Assembly (NCBI GenBank): GCA_012728835.1
Contig: JAAYEJ010000062.1
Span: 62,001 to 126,000, forward strand
Length of the DNA: 64,000 nt
Direction: 5' to 3'
From: Candidatus Brocadiaceae bacterium
GTDB taxonomy: Bacteria > Planctomycetota > Brocadiia > SM23-32
Positions 1-7,055 of this stretch are shown piece after piece. The translations under genes and the position numbers were made by a program. How positions within the stretch are numbered: the first letter of the stretch is position 1; each line of letters starts with the position of its first letter. Under the pieces are notes generated by a model that was not told the origin of the DNA, did no database searches, and saw only the letters and a program-made list of their open reading frames with translations.

Positions 1-1
1 T

Positions 2-988
2 CTGGCCGCTCAGAACGCGGCCATCGTGCTGCACAGCACGGCGCAGAAGCTCGAACCCGGACAGACGCTGCTTATCCGCTACGCGCTCGTGGCCGCCCCG
101 AAGGAGCCCGCTTTGCTGGAGAGCTACGACCGCGGATTCGGCAAGCTGATCGAATACGGCATCCTTCCCGGGGTCAGCAAGCTGGTGGTGGCCCTGCTGA
201 AGGCGGTCTACCGCGTCCTGCCGAACTACGGCGTGGCGCTGATCCTGATGACGATCATCGTGCGCGCCCTGCTGCACCCGCTTACGCGCAAGAGCCAGAT
301 CGGCATGGCGAAGATGCAGAAGCTCCAGCCCATGCTCGAGGAGCTTCAGAAGAAGTGCGGGGACGACAAGCAGCGGCTCACGCAGGAGCAGATGGAACTC
401 TGGCGCAAGTACGGCGTCTCGCCGATGGGCGGCTGCCTGCCGCTCCTGCTCCAGATGCCCGTGCTGTTCGCCCTCTTCGGCGCCCTCCGGGCCGCGATCG
501 AACTGCGCCATGCCGGCTTCCTCTGGGTCGAGGACCTCAGCCGGTCCGACACGCTCTTCACATTCAAGTTCTTCCTGCCCATCGTGCAGAACGAATTCAA
601 CCTGCTGCCCCTGCTGATGGCCGTCGTGATGGTCGTCACCCAGAAGTCCGCCATGCAGGCCTCCACAGAGCAGGCCCGTCAGCAGCAGAAGATGATGAAG
701 TTCATGCCCGTCATCTTCGCCGTGTTCCTCTACTCCATGCCCAGCGGCCTCTGCCTCTACATCCTCACCAGCACGCTGGTCGGCACCTTCGAGCGATGGC
801 TCGTGCAGCGCCACACGGACACGATCGAGCTGCGGCCCGTCGGTGAGAGCCCGCGCAAGGGCAAGCCGACTCGCCCCGGCACGCGGCCGGCAGGGCGGCC
901 GTCGGGCTGGATGGGCCGACTGCAGAAGATGGTCGAGGAGCAGGGCAAGCCCGGCCCACAGCCGCGCCGCCGGCCGAAGAAGAAGTAG
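2..988 (+). CDS. yidC: Membrane protein insertase YidC/Oxa1, C-terminal part (5' end outside window)
   Basis: YidC inserts and folds proteins in the cytoplasmic membrane, alone or with SecYEG. The frame is already open at base 2, so the start and most of the periplasmic domain lie upstream; about 328 residues are visible. The order of elements matches the family core: a first hydrophobic stretch with YGVALILMTIIVRALLHPL, a charged cytoplasmic hairpin (KLQPMLEELQKKCG), then CLPLLLQMPVLFALF, LPLLMAVVMVVTQ and MPVIFAVFLYSMPSGLCLY. The arginine early in the first core segment (IIVRALLHPL) is in the expected place. The tail is basic and proline-rich (PRRRPKKK), as is common for YidC and thought to contact the ribosome. 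SecDF, which works in the same pathway, is encoded 42 kb away at 43229-47101. The identification is secure. Confidence 0.95.
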   Translation: MAAQNAAIVLHSTAQKLEPGQTLLIRYALVAAPKEPALLESYDRGFGKLIEYGILPGVSKLVVALLKAVYRVLPNYGVALILMTIIVRALLHPLTRKSQIGMAKMQKLQPMLEELQKKCGDDKQRLTQEQMELWRKYGVSPMGGCLPLLLQMPVLFALFGALRAAIELRHAGFLWVEDLSRSDTLFTFKFFLPIVQNEFNLLPLLMAVVMVVTQKSAMQASTEQARQQQKMMKFMPVIFAVFLYSMPSGLCLYILTSTLVGTFERWLVQRHTDTIELRPVGESPRKGKPTRPGTRPAGRPSGWMGRLQKMVEEQGKPGPQPRRRPKKK

Positions 989-1002
989 CGCCCCCCGCCC
1001 TC

Positions 1003-1437
1003 TCAGACCGACGCCTCGGCGATGTCCGCCTCCAGGCGCACCTCGCCGGCGAGTGAGGCGGAGACCAGACACCTCTCGGCGCGTGCCATCGCCTCCCGGG
1101 CGGCGCCCAGATGCCCCGTCGCCACCGTCACGGACGGCCGCACGGTGAACGATGTGAAGGCCGGTCCGTCCGCAGTGAACTCCAGGACCCCCTCCGCCGC
1201 CGACTCGTAGCGGATCAGGTCGACCTTCGCACGCTCCGCGTAGTGCAGGAACGTCGCCAGCGTGCACGCGTTCAGCGAGGCGACCAGCAGGTCCTCCGGC
1301 GACCAGGCGTCGCCCGGCCCGCCGAACTCGGCCGGCGGGGCGACCGGCAGGTCGGGCCGGTCGGCTGCCGTGCATACTCCCCGCACCCCGCGGTCCCATG
1401 CGACCATCGTCCGGTAGACGTAACGCTTCTGCGCCAT
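1003..1437 (-). CDS. OsmC/Ohr family protein
   Basis: This 144-residue protein fits the small OsmC/Ohr family, thiol peroxidases that reduce organic hydroperoxides in the cytoplasm. Two cysteines sit where the family has its reactive pair: one in SLNACTLATFLHYAE (about residue 57) and one in ERCLVSASL (about residue 122). The segment GGPGDAWSPEDLLVASLNAC is the typical approach to the first cysteine. It lies 27 bases downstream of the ferritin-like gene on the same strand and probably shares its promoter, which would make a small oxidative-stress unit. Whether it is Ohr-like or of the broader OsmC type (some members are not peroxidases) cannot be decided from motifs. Confidence 0.85.
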   Translation of the reverse strand: MAQKRYVYRTMVAWDRGVRGVCTAADRPDLPVAPPAEFGGPGDAWSPEDLLVASLNACTLATFLHYAERAKVDLIRYESAAEGVLEFTADGPAFTSFTVRPSVTVATGHLGAAREAMARAERCLVSASLAGEVRLEADIAEASV

Positions 1438-1464
1438 CCCCGCCTCCGCTGCCGGCCCGGCGGC

Positions 1465-1992
1465 CTATTCGATCCCCAGCGAACTCTGATCGCCGACGAC
1501 CAGCGCCCACTCGTTCCACAGGAACCACTTCGGGTTCTCGGACAGGTACTCCAGCGTGTTCTCCAGCATCTCGTAGTGCTGGTTCTCCTCGCGGGCGAGG
1601 CGCTCGAGCAGCTCGCGCGTGGCCGCGTCCTCCGCGCGCCCGGCGGCATCCCGGTACATCTGGAAGCTCTTCGTCTCCATCGACAGGGCCACGCGGACGG
1701 CCTCCCGCTCGGTCTCGGTGGCCTCTACGTCGGCCTCCTCGCGTGCGGCGGCGCGCGTGAAGATCGTGGCGATCTCGTCGCGCGGCATGGGCATCTTCGA
1801 CAAGTCCACGCCGACGCCCTCGGCCACTTCGCGGACGATGCGCAGATGGCGTCGTTCGTCCGAGGCGAAGGACTCGAACATCCGACGGGCGGCCGCAGAG
1901 GAGCATTCCTCCGAGAGCTTCCCGTAGTACTCGGCTCCGTCGAGTTCGAGCTTCTGCGCCAGTTCCAGCGCCCTTTTCAGTTCGTCACGCAT
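1465..1992 (-). CDS. Ferritin-like/rubrerythrin-type diiron protein
   Basis: A 175-residue, almost wholly helical protein with the spaced carboxylate/histidine pattern of the ferritin-like superfamily: DGAEYYGKL, SDERRHLRIV, METKSFQMYRDA and REENQHYEML supply the Glu and ExxH ligands of a diiron site. It has no rubredoxin-type CxxC domain, so it is a 'rubrerythrin domain only' protein. Such proteins are linked to iron handling or peroxide reduction in anaerobes and microaerophiles. It is the first gene of a two-gene unit with the OsmC gene, under a promoter at 2041-2069. The C-terminal part with NPKWFLWNEWAL is shared by several proteins of this group. The substrate is unknown. Confidence 0.8.
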   Translation of the reverse strand: MRDELKRALELAQKLELDGAEYYGKLSEECSSAAARRMFESFASDERRHLRIVREVAEGVGVDLSKMPMPRDEIATIFTRAAAREEADVEATETEREAVRVALSMETKSFQMYRDAAGRAEDAATRELLERLAREENQHYEMLENTLEYLSENPKWFLWNEWALVVGDQSSLGIE

Positions 1993-2040
1993 CCGTCCGT
2001 ACCCCCTGATGAGTGGATCGTGTGCCCACCGTTTCGGTAC

Positions 2041-2069
2041 AGCTTACGCAATGCCCCGCCGCCAGTCAA
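2041..2069 (-). promoter_or_regulatory. Promoter of the ferritin-like/OsmC unit
   Basis: On the minus strand TTGACT (2064-2069) and TAAGCT (2041-2046) are separated by exactly 17 bases. Transcription would begin near 2034, giving a leader of about 40 bases before the ATG at 1992. Confidence 0.6.
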
Positions 2070-2144
2070 AGCGACACCCCAGGAGGCCGCCCCCGACTGC
2101 GGCCGGGTCTGGCGCGCCCATTGTTCCCCCGGGCCCGGAGTGCG

Positions 2145-2173
2145 TGGACGCCCCGGGGTCCGTCCGCTATAAT
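2145..2173 (+). promoter_or_regulatory. Promoter of the GH4 gene
   Basis: TGGACG (2145-2150), 17 bases, then a perfect TATAAT (2168-2173). The predicted start near 2180 precedes the chosen ATG at 2251 by about 70 bases. Confidence 0.55.
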
Positions 2174-2250
2174 GGAGCCTTTCACACGGTGTGCTCGGGC
2201 CGGCACGCTCGGTCCGCCCTGTCCTCGTGCCCATGGGAAGCGAACGTCTG

Positions 2251-3630
2251 ATGGCTGATCGGACCCACACCGCGCGCGAGGTCCGCATCGCGTGCATCGG
2301 CGGGGGCGGGCGCCACTGGCCCCGCGAGATGATGATGGAGCTGGCGCTGCGGCCCGAGATCACCGGCACGATCGCGTTGTACGACATCAACTTCCCCGCC
2401 GCGAGCCGCAACGCGCGGTGGGGCCGCGAGGTGTTCGCGCACAGGGATGCCCGCACGCGGTTCCGCGTCCGCGCGCACCGCACCCTGGCCGCCGCGCTTC
2501 GCCGCGCCGACCTGGTGCTGATCTCCATCCAGCCGGGCCCGATGACCATGATGGTGTCGGACATCGAGATTCCGCGCAAGTATGGGATCCTCCACGCGGT
2601 GGGCGACACGGCCGGGCCGGCGGGCGTTGTCCGCGGCCTTCGGTGCGTGCCGCTGTACATGGAGTATGCGCGGGCGGTGATGGACGAATGCCCGAACGCC
2701 TGGGTGATGAACTTCACGAATCCGCTGGCGCTGTGCGTCGCGGCGCTCTACGCGGCCGCACCCGGCATCAAGGCCGTGGGCTACTGCCACGAGATGCAGT
2801 ACAGGAAGCGTGAGCTGGCGGCGATCCTGCGCGAACGGTGCGGCCTGGAGGAGTGCCGGCCCGAGGAGATCGAGGTCGACGCCTCGGGCGTCAACCATTT
2901 CCTCATGGCCCGCCGGATCTCGTGGCGCGGGATGGACCTGATGCCGGTGCTTCGGGAACTCATCTCGCGCAAGGGGTTCTTCGCCGACCGGACGGAGGTG
3001 GCCCGGGAGCGGAAGGCCGGAGGGCGCTACTTCGAGGCGGACGGCCTGGTCGCGTTCGACTTCCTGCGCCGCTTCGGCGTCCTGGGCATCGCCGGCGACC
3101 GGCACCTGGTCGAGTTCGTGCCCTGGTACATCTCCAGCGAGGAGGAACTGCACCGCTGGGGCGTGGTGGTGACGCCGACGGAGTACCGCCTGTCCAGCCG
3201 TCCCGACGACCGCCGGGGCGAGCAGGCCGAGCATCCGGAGCGGCTCCGCAGTGCCGGGCCCGAGTATCCGCAGCAGATGCTGGCCCTGCTGGGCTGCGGC
3301 GAGATGCGGGCGATGGCGAACGTGCCCAACCGCGGGCAGACGCCCGACTGGCCGCTCGGGGCCGTGGTGGAGACGCACGCCGTCTACCGGCGCGACGCGG
3401 TCGACCCCATCGCGGCGCTTCGGCACTCGCCCATCGTGAGCGGCTGGCAGCAGCGCGCGATCGAGCAGCACATGACCACCCTGGAGGCCGCCCGGACCTG
3501 CGACCGGGACCTGGCCCTCCAGGCGGTGGCCCATGACCCCCTGGTGCGGCTGTCGACGGACCGGGTGTGGTCGATGCTCAACGAGATGCTGGACGCGACC
3601 CGTGCCATGCTCCCCGGGTGGAATCTCTGA
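2251..3630 (+). CDS. Glycoside hydrolase family 4 (alpha-galactosidase/glucuronidase type)
   Basis: A 459-residue GH4 enzyme. This family uses NAD+ and a divalent metal to cleave glycosides by an oxidation-elimination route. Visible elements are the N-terminal Rossmann glycine cluster IACIGGGGRHWP, the conserved MNFTNPLAL loop, the metal-binding cysteine in GYCHEMQ and the metal-binding histidine in SGVNHFLMAR. Length is normal for the family. An ATG at 2251 is preferred because GGGAAG lies 10 bases upstream; an in-frame ATG at 2233 is possible. No transporter or phosphotransferase gene is adjacent, so the substrate is open; the sequence looks closer to the alpha-galactosidase/glucuronidase branch than to phospho-glucosidases. 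It is probably transcribed alone. Confidence 0.85.
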   Translation: MADRTHTAREVRIACIGGGGRHWPREMMMELALRPEITGTIALYDINFPAASRNARWGREVFAHRDARTRFRVRAHRTLAAALRRADLVLISIQPGPMTMMVSDIEIPRKYGILHAVGDTAGPAGVVRGLRCVPLYMEYARAVMDECPNAWVMNFTNPLALCVAALYAAAPGIKAVGYCHEMQYRKRELAAILRERCGLEECRPEEIEVDASGVNHFLMARRISWRGMDLMPVLRELISRKGFFADRTEVARERKAGGRYFEADGLVAFDFLRRFGVLGIAGDRHLVEFVPWYISSEEELHRWGVVVTPTEYRLSSRPDDRRGEQAEHPERLRSAGPEYPQQMLALLGCGEMRAMANVPNRGQTPDWPLGAVVETHAVYRRDAVDPIAALRHSPIVSGWQQRAIEQHMTTLEAARTCDRDLALQAVAHDPLVRLSTDRVWSMLNEMLDATRAMLPGWNL

Positions 3631-3644
3631 GGGGTCGCCGCCCC

Positions 3645-3673
3645 TTGACGTGCTCCCCGGAGAGTCGTAAACT
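3645..3673 (+). promoter_or_regulatory. Promoter of the zinc-ribbon gene at 3717
   Basis: TTGACG (3645-3650) and TAAACT (3668-3673) are 17 bases apart. The ATG at 3717 is about 37 bases downstream of the expected start point. Confidence 0.6.
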
Positions 3674-3716
3674 TTTGCCCCGGAAGTGAATAGGACGGTT
3701 TGTCAGGGAGAGTTGA

Positions 3717-4124
3717 ATGGATCGCAACGTGACCTGTTCGGCGGCGGGATGTGGCACCACGTTCACGGTGCAGAACAAGGAAGTCGGCGACATCGTCAAC
3801 TGCCCGAAGTGTGGCGGGCAGTGCACGGTCCTGGCCGACTTCGGGGCCGACTTCGACCTCGAGGTCATCGAGGCGCCACCGGACCCCGGCAAGTCGCTGC
3901 ATCACCCCGCGCGGCAGATCTGCAGCCATTGCGGCGCCATCCTGGGCGTGCGCGCGGCCATCTGCCCTCATTGCGGGTCGGACGTGCGCACCGGGCAGGC
4001 CGTGCAGAGGCAGGTGCAGGTCGAAAAGAAGAGCAAGGCCCCCGTGCTGATCGCCTCGGGCGTGGCCGTGCTGGTCGTCCTGCTCGCCGCCGTCCTGCTC
4101 CTGGTGCTGACCAAGGGGAGTTGA
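3717..4124 (+). CDS. Double zinc-ribbon protein with C-terminal membrane anchor
   Basis: I do not recognise a named family. The 135-residue protein has an N-terminal CxxxxC...CPKC ribbon-like pattern (CSAAGC, then NCPKCGG), a short acidic linker, a second CSHCG/CPHCG zinc ribbon at about residues 65-85, a Lys-rich stretch, and one hydrophobic helix at the C terminus (PVLIASGVAVLVVLLAAVLLLVL). It has no signal peptide, so the ribbons should face the cytoplasm with the protein tail-anchored. Two other window proteins (36837-39002 and 58431-59456) also combine zinc ribbons with a membrane helix near the C terminus, which suggests a lineage habit. It has its own promoter and ends in a strong hairpin. 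Confidence 0.7.
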   Translation: MDRNVTCSAAGCGTTFTVQNKEVGDIVNCPKCGGQCTVLADFGADFDLEVIEAPPDPGKSLHHPARQICSHCGAILGVRAAICPHCGSDVRTGQAVQRQVQVEKKSKAPVLIASGVAVLVVLLAAVLLLVLTKGS

Positions 4125-4166
4125 CGCCGCGTCCCCGGACGCGGCCGCGTCCAGGGACGCGGCGTC
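4123..4166. terminator. Nested GC-rich hairpin between convergent genes
   Basis: Thirteen-base arms GACGCCGCGTCCC (4123-4135) and GGGACGCGGCGTC (4154-4166) enclose a 16-base perfect palindrome (4137-4152). It starts within the stop codon of the zinc-ribbon gene and touches the stop of the opposing RidA-like gene. There is no T tract, so it is a probable bidirectional hairpin terminator or mRNA end rather than a classical intrinsic terminator. Confidence 0.5.
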
Positions 4167-5334
4167 AGGGCGTCCGCGCCCTGGCGGCGATCCCGTCCAC
4201 CTCGAACAGCCAGTCGTCCCGGCACACGTCGGCACGCACGACGACCGCCGGCACGTCGGCCAGGCCGCTCTCTGCGCCCAGGGCCCGGAAGACGCCGTGG
4301 CCGTCGCCGTCCTTGAAGAACAGGGTGGCCTGGCAGATGTCGTCCAGCGAGACGCCCTCCTGGCCGATCAGTGAGCGCACGCTCTCGGCGGCGGACAGAA
4401 TCTGCCCGCGCACGTCCCCGACGTGCATCGTGCGCCCCTGCCGATCGACGGCGGCCGTGCCGGATATGTGTACCTGTTCCAGGTGCGGCTCGCGGATGCT
4501 CGCGCCGCGCGAGAACGCGGACCCGTAGCTGAAGGCGTCGGCCTGCCTGACGTTGCCCAGGAAGGACGTCCGCACCGCCGAGCCCTCCAGAGGCACCACC
4601 GCGACCACGTCCATCATGCACGCGGCCCCGTGCGCGTTGTCTCCCTCGATGCCGGTGCTGGCCGGCAGGCGCGGGCCGCGTTCGTCGGCCAGGCCCAGAC
4701 CCCCGTAGATCCGATTGCGCACGCCGTTGAACTCGTCGTACCACTCCAGGAGGCGCGAGAGGTAGATCCAGGTGCGCACGACGTGCGTGTAGTCGGCGCC
4801 CTCGGCCGCCAGGATCGCCTGCGTGCGCTGGAACATCCGCGCGGCCTGCTCGCCACGCGTCTGCCCGGCGATGCACGGCGCCTCCGCGCTCATGTCCTGC
4901 AGAATCAGGAAGCGCGCGCCGCTGCGCGTCCAGGCGCGGCCGCACGGCACGCCGCCCTCGCGGATCACCTCGACGCTGCTCTCGGGCGGTCGCACCAGAC
5001 GGAGCTGGACCCCCGCCAGGCCGTCGCCCCAGACCGGCCGGCCCTGCACGTAGGTCAGCGGGCCGTCGGGGTCGATCCCCTGCCGACCGAGCGCATCCCG
5101 GCGCGCGGCCAGGACGTCCGCGCGCACCGAAAGGCTGCCGAACACCCGTTCGTGCACGACGTGCATCCGCTGCGCCTTGGCCCGGGAGGCCAGCCGTTCG
5201 TAGAAGCGGCGGGCCGTCTCGCCCGCGCCGCCTCCGGCGGCCGTCACGGCCGCCGTGATGAACAGGTCGTCATCGCTCGGGCCGGCCAGGTGGACGGTCA
5301 ACGGCACGTCCTGCAGGGTTTCGCAACTGCGCAC
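4165..5334 (-). CDS. Tandem RidA-like (YjgF/YER057c) protein, possibly chorismatase-like
   Basis: A 389-residue protein that appears to hold two YjgF/RidA-fold halves. The first half is poorly conserved (residues 1-150). The second contains AEGADYTHVVRTWIYL, WYDEFNGVRNRIY, the ISGTAAVDRQGRTMHVGDVR segment and a RidA-like end (SLDDICQATLFFKDGD). Classical RidA proteins are about 130 residues and deaminate reactive enamines. Double-length relatives include the chorismatases (FkbO/Hyg5 type), which act on chorismate. Which group this belongs to cannot be settled here; the chorismate genes pabB and pabC are distant. The start is GTG at 5334: GGGAGG lies five bases upstream and there is no nearby ATG. 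It converges with the zinc-ribbon gene. Confidence 0.6.
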   Translation of the reverse strand: MRSCETLQDVPLTVHLAGPSDDDLFITAAVTAAGGGAGETARRFYERLASRAKAQRMHVVHERVFGSLSVRADVLAARRDALGRQGIDPDGPLTYVQGRPVWGDGLAGVQLRLVRPPESSVEVIREGGVPCGRAWTRSGARFLILQDMSAEAPCIAGQTRGEQAARMFQRTQAILAAEGADYTHVVRTWIYLSRLLEWYDEFNGVRNRIYGGLGLADERGPRLPASTGIEGDNAHGAACMMDVVAVVPLEGSAVRTSFLGNVRQADAFSYGSAFSRGASIREPHLEQVHISGTAAVDRQGRTMHVGDVRGQILSAAESVRSLIGQEGVSLDDICQATLFFKDGDGHGVFRALGAESGLADVPAVVVRADVCRDDWLFEVDGIAARARTP

Positions 5335-5474
5335 TCAGACCTCCCTTTCCGAAACCGGGGCACGCGGTGCGCGGGTGAACGTCCCGTGCCGCGCACCACA
5401 CCATGTGCCTTCAAGACTACGCGTTCCTGCCCGGCGTCTGCAAGGCCCCGCCCCTCGGCGGGGCCCCCGCCGCC

Positions 5475-7055
5475 TCATCGGGCGCGCCAGGGCAGCCCGG
5501 CGTCCTCCGACTGGCCGGGCTCCTGCGTCTGCTGTGCGGTGGCCCCCGTCGTGGGGGCTGCGACGGCGTGCCACTCATCGTAACGGATCGCCCGGGCCAT
5601 CTCCTGGCCGCTCACCGGCAGAGGGCCGGTCAGAAACTCGGGGAACTGGTACATGTAACAGTGGGTGCCGTAGAACGCCGGATCCTTCTGGGGCAGGATG
5701 AACGGCTTGGACGCCTGTCCGGACTCGTCCACGTGGGCGAAGTAGGGCCGGATGAACACGCCGTCGTCCCGCTTGCTGCTGAAGACGATCCAGCGGCTGT
5801 TGCTGGACCACGAGTGCCGCGACTCGGCCCCCTCGCCGCTGCATGCCAGGCGCCGGACGCTCCCGTCGGCCAGCGACAGCACGTAGATGTCCGCGTCGGG
5901 CTGGAACGTGGGGAACACGCTGTGGTCCGACAGGCAGAAGGAGACGAACCGCCCGTCCGGCGACGGGCGCGGCTGGGTGATGCTGCCGCCCGCCTGATCG
6001 GCCGACAGCACGGTCTCGACCTGTCCCCATTCGTCGGCATCGACGTCGTAGGGGATGCGAACGAGGTCGTAGCGCAGGGCGGCGATCTGGTTGGCCGCGA
6101 GTTCGGCGACGTCCGGGGAGGGCGGCACCACGCGGCTGAAGTAGAGGTGCTTTCCGTCGGCCGACCACGCGGGGTAGGTCTCCAGTGCGTCGGGGCGGCT
6201 GATGGCGGCCGTGGCGGTCACGCGCCCCTCGTCGACAAGGTAGAGGGCGAGGTCGGACCGCATGTCGTACACCTCGCGCACCTCGGTGCGATGGCTGTGG
6301 AAGAACTGGCGGAACACGTCCATGGAGTAGGCGATGGCCCGCCCGCTCGGATGCCAGGAGCTGAGGGCCGCCAGCCCGATGCTCTGCGGGGTCTTCGTGT
6401 CCACCTTGGTGATGCGGCCGTCCTGGATGATGAGCATGCCGTGGCCGTATGGTTCCGCCCCGCTGCGCACCTGCACGAGCGCCGAGTCGGGCCGGCCGTT
6501 CAGGAAGCTGTGGCAGTTCATGCAGCCGCCGCCGGTCTGGTCGTTGTCCAGAAGCACGATGTCATCGTAGGAGGAGATGTCCCGCTGGCGCAGCCGCATC
6601 CGCCCCCAGAACATGTAGACGTAGCCAAGCTCGCGGTAGACGATATGGCTGTCGATCTCCTCCTGCGCGACGTGGATCTCGAACGGATCGAATCGCGTCC
6701 ATCCGCCGTCGGCGTCCTGCACGCTCACCTGCACGCGGATCGTGTCGCCGCGGGCGTCCTGGAGCAGCGCGCGCCACTCCCCCGCCGGCAGGACCGCCGC
6801 CCCCGCTTTCGTGCGAACCGCGAACGCCCGCCCGGACGCCGTGCGCAGTTCGACGCGGCCGAGACGCCCCGGCTCGGCCACCCGGAAGTTCAGCGGCGCG
6901 ATGTTCGGGGGCACGGTCACGCCGATGTAGTCGGGCTCGATCCTCGGCGGCCGCCCGGCAGGGCGTCCCTCGGGCGGGGTCCCGCCGCACCCGGCCGCCA
7001 GCATCGTGGACAGGAGCGCGCAGAGCGCCGCGAACAGGCATCGGGCAGGCATCAT
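5475..7055 (-). CDS. Haem-tagged (CxxCH) TolB-like beta-propeller lipoprotein, copy 1
   Basis: A 526-residue exported protein. Residues 1-23 form a lipoprotein signal (hydrophobic run ending LAAGC, Cys23). Residues 35-175 are a conserved non-propeller region with PPNIAPLNF and EEIDSHIVYREL. CMNCH at 178-182 is a covalent haem c attachment motif. The rest carries PD40/TolB-type propeller blades (SSWHPSGRAIAYS, YPAWSADGKHLYFS, SPDGRFVSFCLS, HSWSSNSRWIVFSSK). It should therefore be a periplasmic monohaem cytochrome with a propeller. From memory, unverified, similar uncharacterised proteins occur in Bacteroidota. Its ATG overlaps the TGA of the upstream membrane-protein gene (ATGA), so the two are translationally coupled. 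ResB and CcsA, which attach haem to CxxCH, are encoded at the head of the same operon. It is paralogous to 9003-10565. Function unknown. Confidence 0.8.
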   Translation of the reverse strand: MMPARCLFAALCALLSTMLAAGCGGTPPEGRPAGRPPRIEPDYIGVTVPPNIAPLNFRVAEPGRLGRVELRTASGRAFAVRTKAGAAVLPAGEWRALLQDARGDTIRVQVSVQDADGGWTRFDPFEIHVAQEEIDSHIVYRELGYVYMFWGRMRLRQRDISSYDDIVLLDNDQTGGGCMNCHSFLNGRPDSALVQVRSGAEPYGHGMLIIQDGRITKVDTKTPQSIGLAALSSWHPSGRAIAYSMDVFRQFFHSHRTEVREVYDMRSDLALYLVDEGRVTATAAISRPDALETYPAWSADGKHLYFSRVVPPSPDVAELAANQIAALRYDLVRIPYDVDADEWGQVETVLSADQAGGSITQPRPSPDGRFVSFCLSDHSVFPTFQPDADIYVLSLADGSVRRLACSGEGAESRHSWSSNSRWIVFSSKRDDGVFIRPYFAHVDESGQASKPFILPQKDPAFYGTHCYMYQFPEFLTGPLPVSGQEMARAIRYDEWHAVAAPTTGATAQQTQEPGQSEDAGLPWRAR

